Assembly: GCA_948543905.1 (NCBI GenBank)
Contig: CAOVIS010000001.1
Location: forward strand, 1 to 5,769
DNA length: 5,769 nucleotides
Direction: 5' to 3'
Source of the DNA: an uncultured Bacilli bacterium
Lineage (GTDB): Bacteria > Bacillota_I > Bacilli_A > RF39 > UBA660
Within the stretch, counting starts at the first letter, position 1. Each line of letters begins with the position of its first letter. Shown in pieces: positions 1 through 4,763 of this stretch. The notes beneath the pieces are model-generated. The model did no database searches, had not been told where the DNA came from, and saw only the letters and a program-made list of their open reading frames with translations. A program made the translations under genes and the position numbers.

Positions 1-1759
1 CTTTAGCTCTTGTAAATCCTACATAGCAAAGTCTTCGCTCTTCCTCAATTCCTTCTTCCCCTTCATTAAAAGCATTTTGATGAGGAAAAATTCCTTCTTC
101 CATTCCTGTTATAAACACAACTGGAAATTCTAACCCCTTAGCACTATGAAGAGTCATTAATGTAATTACATCATCTCCATCTTCATGTTCTGAAATATCC
201 GCAATTAAACTAATCTCTTCTAAAAAATCATTTAAATTGACACTTCCTGTTCTTTCTTCAAAAGATGCTGTAATACTTTTAAATTCCATTAAGTTTTCTA
301 GTCTTAATTCACTATCCAAAGTCTTTTCAGCTTCTAATTCTTTTTTTAATCCACTTTTATCTAAGACCACATCAATTAACTCTGTTAAAGATAAATTAAG
401 CACATCTCTTTGAAGTTCTATAATTAAATTCTTAAACTCTAATTCTCTGCCATCACTTATCGCATCAAACATTGAAATTCCAAGACGATTAGCAACACCT
501 GCAAGATCTTCAACACTCTTAGGTCCAATCTTTCTTTTTGGTGTATTAATAACTCTTCTAAGACTTATATCATCACTTGTATTATTAATGAGTCTTAAAT
601 AACAAATTAAATCTTTAATTTCTTTACGATTATAGAAATAAAAACTACCAAAAACTTTATATGGAAAACTATTCTTAAGCATTACTTCTTCTAAAATTCT
701 GGATTGGGCATTAGTACGATAAAATATCGCAATATCACTATACTTATAACCATTTGCAAGAAGCTTTTTAATCTCATCGACTATTAAAGCTACTTCATGT
801 TTTTCATCATAACTTCTAACATACTTAACATTATCCCCAACCCCTAAATTGCTAAATAATTCCATGTCTTTACGTTCTTTATTATTCTTAATTACGGAAT
901 TAGCCGCATCAAGTATTGTTTTTGTACTTCGATAATTTTGTTCTAAAGCCACAACTTTCGCATCACTATAATCTTTCTCAAAGTTTAAAATATTCCTAAA
1001 ATTAGCCCATCTAAAGCTGTAAATTGATTGATTGGCATCCCCTACACAAAAAATATTCCGATACTTCATCGCTAATAGTTTACTCATTTTATATTGTACT
1101 TCATTAGTATCTTGATACTCATCAATTAATATATATTTATAATGTTCTTGATATCTCTCAAGTATTTCTTTATTAGTTCGAAATAACTTTGTAGGTAAAA
1201 GCAATAAATCATCAAAATCAACTGAATTATTTCTCTTTAATACATTTACATACTCTTTATATATTGGAATAACTCGTCTTTCAACTGGCGTATTAAAATA
1301 TTTATCAACTTCGGCCTCTGTTAATAATTCATTTTTAATAAAGCTAATTTTATTTCTAACATAATAAGGACTAATTTCTTTTATATCAACATCCTGTTCT
1401 TTCATAATTCTCTTAATTAAGCTTAAGACATCATCAGAATCTATTATCGTAAAATTTTTATCTAATCCTACTTCGTTTAAATTTTCACGCAACACTTTAA
1501 GTTCAAAAGAGTGAAAAGTTCCCACAAAAACATGATTATCAGGCACCAAAATATTAAGTCTTTCCCGCATCTCTTTAGCTGCTTTATTGGTAAAAGTAAT
1601 AGCTAAAATATTATTATCGCTAACTCCACTTTCTATTAAATAAGCAATTCTAGTTGTTAGTACTTTTGTCTTACCTGAACCAGCACCTGCAATAACAAGA
1701 CAAGGGCCATCAACATGATGAACTGCCTCTAATTGTTCTTTATTTAAACTTTCTAACAC
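1..1759 (-). CDS. pcrA: ATP-dependent DNA helicase PcrA/UvrD (superfamily 1A), 3' end outside window
   Basis: This gene encodes a 3'-5' SF1A helicase of the PcrA/UvrD family, which unwinds DNA in nucleotide-excision and mismatch repair and strips RecA from DNA. I read 586 codons with no internal stop. Visible motifs in order: Q motif LNKEQLEAV (Q9), Walker A GAGSGKT (25-31), motif Ia ITFTNKAAKEM (54-64), GTFHS (80-84), Walker B LIDEYQDTN (D213, E214), motif III GDANQSIYSFRWA (240-252), motif IV LEQNYRSTKTIL, motif V TLHSAKGLEFPVVF, and motif VI ERRLCYVGFTRAK, where the window ends. Family members are about 720-750 residues, so roughly 140-160 C-terminal residues are missing. The start is a GTG at 1757-1759; no ATG fits, and an AGAGGTGG ribosome site lies 5 nt upstream. 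Residue 251 is Trp where the family normally has Gly (FRGA), and 243 is Asn where Asp is usual. It has its own promoter. The family call is very secure; PcrA rather than another UvrD paralogue is inferred from motif spelling and layout. Confidence 0.96.
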   Translation of the reverse strand, partial: MLESLNKEQLEAVHHVDGPCLVIAGAGSGKTKVLTTRIAYLIESGVSDNNILAITFTNKAAKEMRERLNILVPDNHVFVGTFHSFELKVLRENLNEVGLDKNFTIIDSDDVLSLIKRIMKEQDVDIKEISPYYVRNKISFIKNELLTEAEVDKYFNTPVERRVIPIYKEYVNVLKRNNSVDFDDLLLLPTKLFRTNKEILERYQEHYKYILIDEYQDTNEVQYKMSKLLAMKYRNIFCVGDANQSIYSFRWANFRNILNFEKDYSDAKVVALEQNYRSTKTILDAANSVIKNNKERKDMELFSNLGVGDNVKYVRSYDEKHEVALIVDEIKKLLANGYKYSDIAIFYRTNAQSRILEEVMLKNSFPYKVFGSFYFYNRKEIKDLICYLRLINNTSDDISLRRVINTPKRKIGPKSVEDLAGVANRLGISMFDAISDGRELEFKNLIIELQRDVLNLSLTELIDVVLDKSGLKKELEAEKTLDSELRLENLMEFKSITASFEERTGSVNLNDFLEEISLIADISEHEDGDDVITLMTLHSAKGLEFPVVFITGMEEGIFPHQNAFNEGEEGIEEERRLCYVGFTRAK

Positions 1760-1764
1760 TTATA

Positions 1765-1772
1765 CCACCTCT
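1765..1772 (-). promoter_or_regulatory. Ribosome binding site that fixes the GTG start of the helicase
   Basis: On the minus strand the sequence reads AGAGGTGG, then TATAA, then GTG. This is a near-perfect Shine-Dalgarno with 5-nt spacing. The next codons give MLESLNKEQLEAV, the expected first residues of a PcrA-type helicase, so the non-ATG start is well supported. Confidence 0.85.
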
Positions 1773-1784
1773 AACACTACATCA

Positions 1785-1793
1785 ATTATATCA
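1785..1793 (-). promoter_or_regulatory. Extended -10 promoter of the helicase gene
   Basis: The minus strand reads TGATATAAT, a perfect TATAAT with the upstream TGn of an extended -10 element. A start site about 7 nt downstream would give a leader of about 20 nt containing the ribosome site. At the -35 distance (17-nt spacer) there is only TTTTTT, which is also the T-tract of the preceding gene's terminator, so recognition would depend on the extended -10. This is assigned by eye. Confidence 0.6.
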
Positions 1794-1807
1794 AAATAAA
1801 TCTATTT

Positions 1808-1840
1808 AAAAAAGCAACTTTACACAAGTTACTTAAAAAC
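1808..1840 (-). terminator. Rho-independent terminator of the interrupted surface-protein gene
   Basis: Read on the minus strand, the arms AAGTAACTT (1834-1826) and AAGTTGCTT (1820-1812) form a 9-bp stem with one G-T wobble around the loop GTGTA. The 3' arm runs straight into a T-tract (1813-1808). It lies 21 nt after the TAA at 1857-1855, and it separates that gene from the helicase promoter. Confidence 0.8.
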
Positions 1841-1854
1841 TAATTACCAATTTT

Positions 1855-2655
1855 TTAAGATACAACAAAAGGATCAGCTTCACTTCCTTTGGTGAATTCA
1901 CTATTATATGAAAATTTAGTATCTGCTTTCAAATTTATAACAGGCCTAATATAATAATTACTACCAGCCACTGCACCCCAATCTATTTGACCTTGATCAT
2001 TTATAGAAAATGTTGTAGAATAGCTATAATAATATTCTGGAGTCATAGTATGGTATTCTCTATCTACACATAAATAATATGATTTATTTTGAGTTCCCGC
2101 AAAGCCACCAGCAAATATTGCCTCATCCATTGTAATCATACCAATTGGATAGGTTAGTTTTTTATTTCCATTATTAGCATTTGTATGTGTAAATAAATCT
2201 CTTTCTTTGTTAGTACATTGCAGTGTTGGCACTTGTGGTGACCTATAACTTCCTCTATTACTACCAGCAACCCTGCCCGCAGGAGCATATGCACTATCTT
2301 GTACACCATAACCTGCACCTGTATATCCATAAGTTCCACTACTTAACTCTCGGTCATTACAAAACCCAGTATTTATATCTACATTTTTACTATATTCAGT
2401 ATTATTAGCTATATTATTTAAATACCAATTATCTAAAGCCACCTTCCCATCACTATTATAAATATTACTATGGGCTCCACTATAACTTGTACTATGTGTT
2501 GTATTAGTTCCATCTACGACAGGTATACCCATCATATAACCTACATAGGCATTATCATTATAGTTACGATTATACTTTAATGCTCCTATTGTAGTTGTTA
2601 TGCCTGTTTTATTAGAACTAGATATCTCTCCATTTGCTTCCCCTTGATAAATCAT
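1855..2655 (-). CDS. C-terminal fragment of the interrupted surface protein
   Basis: This is an open frame of 266 codons from an internal ATG that corresponds to the M of SIRMIYQG, not to a natural N-terminus. It has no signal peptide or membrane segment of its own. It is rich in Tyr, Asn, Gly, Ser and Thr. Recognisable pieces are NDNAYVGYMMG, ALDNWYLNNI, GFCNDREL, LTYPIGMITMDEAIFAGG, YHTMTPEYYYSYSTTFSINDQG, IRPVINLKADTKF and the end SEADPFVVS. This resembles the C-terminal domain of large paralogous surface-protein families in uncultured gut Bacilli, possibly of DUF6273 type; that name is from memory and uncertain. The only ribosome-site-like AAGGA is about 15 nt before the ATG, too far for efficient restart. 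Independent expression is doubtful, and a protein made from here would stay in the cytoplasm. Confidence 0.5.
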   Translation of the reverse strand: MIYQGEANGEISSSNKTGITTTIGALKYNRNYNDNAYVGYMMGIPVVDGTNTTHSTSYSGAHSNIYNSDGKVALDNWYLNNIANNTEYSKNVDINTGFCNDRELSSGTYGYTGAGYGVQDSAYAPAGRVAGSNRGSYRSPQVPTLQCTNKERDLFTHTNANNGNKKLTYPIGMITMDEAIFAGGFAGTQNKSYYLCVDREYHTMTPEYYYSYSTTFSINDQGQIDWGAVAGSNYYIRPVINLKADTKFSYNSEFTKGSEADPFVVS

Positions 2656-2732
2656 TCTGATACTACCATTTCCTTAATTCTCACTATTCGCCAATAAAAG
2701 CCTGCAAACTTTACCCAATTATTTAAATTTTC

Positions 2733-3248
2733 TTATAATCCTCGGAAATAATATGATGTTCCATAATCATCGGGTGCCTCATATATTCCGGTATCATCCA
2801 CAGTTGCTATTCCTGTAAATTCTATTTTTTTATCAGCATTTACAATATTACCAATTGCCGTCATTACTCCCTTATCAAAATATAAATAACATTTAACCTT
2901 TTTGCTTATATTACTTACCCCTAATTTACCATCTTGATAAGTCAATACTACATTTGTATCTTTAACCCCATTAGCATTACAATAACTTTTATCACTTAAA
3001 GTATAGCCACTTGTTGGTACTGTATTAGTCATTTCATATTCTCCACTATCATTTTGTTGATAGACTGCTACTATATCTATATCTGCAGGCACATAATTAA
3101 TTATACCATTTGCAAGTTCAATAGTTTGGACACTCTTATATTTTGCCATTGATGTTACTAAGATTAGAGTTACTCCTACAATTAAAAATACCAAAACAAA
3201 AATAATAGTCCTCTCTTTCCTACTACCATTCACTTTTTTAATATTCAT
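2733..3248 (-). CDS. N-terminal fragment of the interrupted surface protein (membrane anchor plus linker domain)
   Basis: This open fragment of about 171 residues has a basic start (MNIKKVNGSRKER) and one hydrophobic segment at about 14-35 (TIIFVLVFLIVGVTLILVTSMA). No signal-peptidase or lipobox site is evident, so it should be an N-in membrane anchor with the rest outside. A region with two cysteines follows (KSYCNAN, KVKCYLYFDKG), then the linker ending GIYEAPDDYGTSYYFRGL before TAA. In intact relatives, as I recall them, FRG leads directly into NNWVKFAGFYWRIVRI, so the stop is premature. I prefer the ATG at 3248: GGAG lies 9 nt upstream of it. The in-frame ATG at 3263 has its AAAGG abutting the start codon and lies only about 3 nt from the predicted transcription start. 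If translated, it would be an anchored stub without the main domain. Confidence 0.6.
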   Translation of the reverse strand: MNIKKVNGSRKERTIIFVLVFLIVGVTLILVTSMAKYKSVQTIELANGIINYVPADIDIVAVYQQNDSGEYEMTNTVPTSGYTLSDKSYCNANGVKDTNVVLTYQDGKLGVSNISKKVKCYLYFDKGVMTAIGNIVNADKKIEFTGIATVDDTGIYEAPDDYGTSYYFRGL

Positions 3249-3257
3249 ATTATCAAT

Positions 3258-3261
3258 CTCC
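3258..3261 (-). promoter_or_regulatory. Ribosome binding site deciding the surface-protein start
   Basis: GGAG (within GGATGGAG) lies 9 nt before the ATG at 3248-3246. It overlaps the upstream in-frame ATG at 3263, which supports initiation at 3248. Confidence 0.6.
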
Positions 3262-3272
3262 ATCCTTTACCA

Positions 3273-3281
3273 ATTATAACA
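3273..3281 (-). promoter_or_regulatory. Extended -10 promoter of the surface-protein gene
   Basis: The minus strand reads TGTTATAAT, a perfect TATAAT with TGn. A -35 box at 17-nt spacing would be TTTTAT, a poor match. TTGACG lies upstream, but its spacer is about 25 nt, too long. Transcription would begin near 3266, leaving a leader of about 18 nt before the ATG at 3248. Confidence 0.6.
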
Positions 3282-3318
3282 AAGTCTTACAATCGATAAA
3301 AGACGTCAAAACTTGTTA

Positions 3319-3344
3319 TATTTTTCTACTGTATATTTCTACTA
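3319..3344. repeat. Two 13-bp imperfect tandem repeats in the intergenic region
   Basis: TATTTTTCTACTG (3319-3331) is followed directly by TATATTTCTACTA (3332-3344), with 11 of 13 positions identical. The TTTCTACT core holds nearly all the non-A/T bases of this stretch. It lies about 40-65 bp upstream of the surface gene's -10. It could be an operator or simply low-complexity duplication. Confidence 0.5.
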
Positions 3345-3448
3345 TATAATATTTTTTATAATTTTTCAAGTATATTTTATATTTTTAATTAATATTTAAA
3401 TAATTGTTAAAATTTGTAGTTCATAAATTCATTTATAAATAGTTTGAA

Positions 3449-3477
3449 TTGTTAAATATAACCTAATATGTTATAAT
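3449..3477 (+). promoter_or_regulatory. Promoter of the glycosyltransferase gene
   Basis: TTGTTA (3449-3454, 4 of 6 matches to TTGACA) and TATAAT (3472-3477) are separated by 17 nt. TG at 3469-3470 adds an extended -10. The predicted start is near 3484, giving a leader of about 28 nt that contains AAAGGG 8 nt before the ATG. This is the best-formed promoter in the window. Confidence 0.7.
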
Positions 3478-3511
3478 TAACTAAACAATAATTCAAAAAA
3501 GGGCGATAATT

Positions 3512-4690
3512 ATGAGAATAGGAATATTTACAGATGCTTATGAACCTCATACTTCTGGAGTTACTACTAGCATTAAAATGTTAAAAGAAACTTTAGAAAG
3601 TATGAGCCATGAAGTTTTTATGGTCACAGCCAATCTAGAAACTTTCAAGTTTATTTATAACAAATTAGAAAAAACTATCTACTTACCAGGTATTAAAACA
3701 GGTATTTATGATACTAGATTAACTAACTTTTATTCAAAAAAAGCTCTAAACATTATTAAAACATGGAATTTAGATATAATTCACTCCCAAACCGAATTTG
3801 GTGTTGGAGCTTTCTCTCGCATTGTTGCTAAAAAATTAAATATCCCTGTAGTTCATACTTATCACACTTTATATGAAGATTACGTTCATTATGTTACTCA
3901 TGGTCATTTCAATAATTTAGGTAAAAAAATCGCCATTAAAATAACCAAATATTACTGTGATAAAAAATGTGATGAACTAATTGTTCCTACTTCTAAAATA
4001 AAAGAATTATTTGAATCTAAATACAACATAAAAAGAGAAATTCACATAATCCCTACTGGCATCGATACTTTTAAATTTATTAAAAATGAAAAAATAACTA
4101 AAAATATCACTAAAATTAAGAAAAAATACAAAATAAAAGAAACTGATTTTATAATTGGCACCATTGGTCGTATTGCCAAAGAAAAAGATTTTGCTAAAGA
4201 AATACTAGCTACTAGTAAATTAATTAAAAAAAATAAAAATATTAAGCTTATGCTTGTTGGTGATGGTCCAGAAGTAACTAATCTAAAAAAACTTGTAAAA
4301 GAGTTAAATATTGAAAATAATGTTATTTTCACTGGCTTAATATCTTATGATTTGGTACCTAGTTACTATAACTTATTTGATATTATGACTTCTTTTTCTC
4401 ACACCGAAACCCAAGGACTAACTATCATCGAAGCTCTAGCGGCCAGTACTCCTGTTATATGCATAAATGATCCTAGCTTTACTGAAATGGTTCAAAATAA
4501 CTATAATGGCTATTTATTTAATAATGATACCGAATATCAAGAATTAATAATTAAACTTATGACCACCAAAGAATTGTATAACCAAATGGCTTTAAATGCT
4601 AAAAATAGTATTCATAAATACTCTAAAGAAGTTTTTGCCGGCGATATCTTAAAAGTATATTCTAAAGCTCTAGAAAAAAAGTTTAGGTAG
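3512..4690 (+). CDS. GT4-family glycosyltransferase, probable 1,2-diacylglycerol 3-glucosyltransferase
   Basis: This is a complete 392-residue GT-B glycosyltransferase of family GT4, a peripheral membrane enzyme type. The best-fitting role is transfer of glucose from UDP-glucose to diacylglycerol, making monoglucosyl-diacylglycerol for the membrane or as a lipoteichoic-acid anchor (compare Acholeplasma alMGS and Listeria LafA). The N-terminal domain opens with MRIGIFTDAYEPHTSGVTTS, with the glycine-containing acceptor-side loop, and carries HTYHTLYEDYVHYV (115-128), a segment I associate with this glycolipid subgroup. The C-terminal donor domain has GTIGRIAKEKDF (R220, K225), LVGDGPE (about 248-254) and the EX7E motif with E299 and E307 (ETQGLTIIE). 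Length is normal for the family. The ATG is preceded by AAAGGG at 8 nt. Lys is very abundant (for example KNITKIKKKYKIKE), as expected of an AT-rich genome and a membrane-surface enzyme. Family is certain. Lipid acceptor is inferred; glucosylation of another acceptor is possible. Confidence 0.9.
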   Translation: MRIGIFTDAYEPHTSGVTTSIKMLKETLESMSHEVFMVTANLETFKFIYNKLEKTIYLPGIKTGIYDTRLTNFYSKKALNIIKTWNLDIIHSQTEFGVGAFSRIVAKKLNIPVVHTYHTLYEDYVHYVTHGHFNNLGKKIAIKITKYYCDKKCDELIVPTSKIKELFESKYNIKREIHIIPTGIDTFKFIKNEKITKNITKIKKKYKIKETDFIIGTIGRIAKEKDFAKEILATSKLIKKNKNIKLMLVGDGPEVTNLKKLVKELNIENNVIFTGLISYDLVPSYYNLFDIMTSFSHTETQGLTIIEALAASTPVICINDPSFTEMVQNNYNGYLFNNDTEYQELIIKLMTTKELYNQMALNAKNSIHKYSKEVFAGDILKVYSKALEKKFR

Positions 4691-4708
4691 ATTTTACTTA
4701 AACTTTTT
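4676..4708. terminator. Hairpin overlapping the glycosyltransferase stop codon, usable in both directions
   Basis: Arms AAAAAGTTTAGGT (4676-4688) and ACTTAAACTTTTT (4696-4708) pair over 13 bp with one G-T wobble, around a 7-nt loop. The left arm contains the end of the coding sequence and the first base of the TAG stop. On the plus strand the right arm ends in TTTTT. On the minus strand it is followed by seven T's, so it could also terminate the convergent ATPase gene. Confidence 0.7.
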
Positions 4709-4751
4709 ATACCTTCAAAAAAATCAACATTTTACATTTTTTTGAAGGTAT
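4709..4751. terminator. Perfect 16-bp inverted repeat between convergent genes
   Basis: ATACCTTCAAAAAAAT (4709-4724) and its exact complement ATTTTTTTGAAGGTAT (4736-4751) flank an 11-nt loop. It begins at the base immediately after the preceding hairpin and ends 12 nt before the ATPase stop codon. A perfect stem between convergent genes suggests a shared terminator or transcript 3'-end stabiliser. A clean T-tract directly after the stem is absent on both strands, so a protein-binding palindrome or a small repeat remnant is also possible. Confidence 0.6.
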
Positions 4752-4763
4752 ACGCATTTTTCA

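Larger units (their letters stand above)
1855..3248 (-). pseudogene. Membrane-anchored surface protein gene, interrupted by an in-frame stop and a frameshift
   Basis: The two adjacent minus-strand open frames read as one protein once the bases between them are translated. After YYFRGL the frame meets TAA (2735-2733) but continues in the same frame as ENLNNWVKFAGFYWRIVRI. Then one base appears to be missing near 2674 (ATT AAG GA, where ATT AAT GGA is expected). The next frame continues GNGSIRMIYQGEANG into the C-terminal half. As I recall the family, members read continuously through FRG...NNWVKFAGFYWRIVRINGDGSIRMIYQG. Repaired, the protein would be about 464 residues: a short basic N-terminus, one membrane anchor (14-35), a Cys-containing region, then a Tyr/Asn/Gly/Ser-rich C-terminal domain ending in a RPVINLKADTKF...SEADPFVV tail. 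Function is unknown; an extracellular surface role is inferred from anchor and composition. Both halves are otherwise open, so the damage is either recent or a sequencing/assembly error. A promoter and a terminator bracket the whole span, which also supports a single gene. Confidence 0.82.
3264..3511. other. Divergent intergenic region, nearly all A/T
   Basis: About 250 bases separate the divergent surface-protein and glycosyltransferase genes. The middle (about 3316-3470) is almost free of G and C and is full of TAT/ATT runs. I see no small gene with a ribosome site and no RNA gene. The contents I can support are the two outward-facing promoters and a 13-bp imperfect tandem repeat. Such A/T-rich stretches are usually curved and can act as promoter upstream elements; that role here is inference. 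Confidence 0.7.

Noticed and set aside
2154..2408. Short open frames of about 61 codons on both strands (2154-2339 minus, 2223-2408 plus)
   Set aside because: They overlap the C-terminal half of the surface-protein gene in other frames, have no convincing ribosome site or family resemblance, and are explained as shadows.
2670..2740. Programmed frameshifting or stop readthrough joining the two surface-protein halves
   Set aside because: No slippery heptamer is evident at the shift, a readthrough and a frameshift would both be needed within 60 nt, and no clear stimulatory hairpin is visible. Mutation or sequencing error is simpler.
3249..3263. Earlier in-frame ATG at 3263 as the surface-protein start
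   Set aside because: Its AAAGG directly abuts the ATG and it lies about 3 nt from the predicted transcription start, whereas the ATG at 3248 has GGAG at 9-nt spacing.
4042..4332. A hydrophobic 96-codon minus-strand open frame that looks like a small membrane protein
   Set aside because: It is antisense to the Lys- and Ile-rich donor domain of the glycosyltransferase; reversing AAA/ATT-rich codons yields Phe/Leu/Ile/Asn by default.
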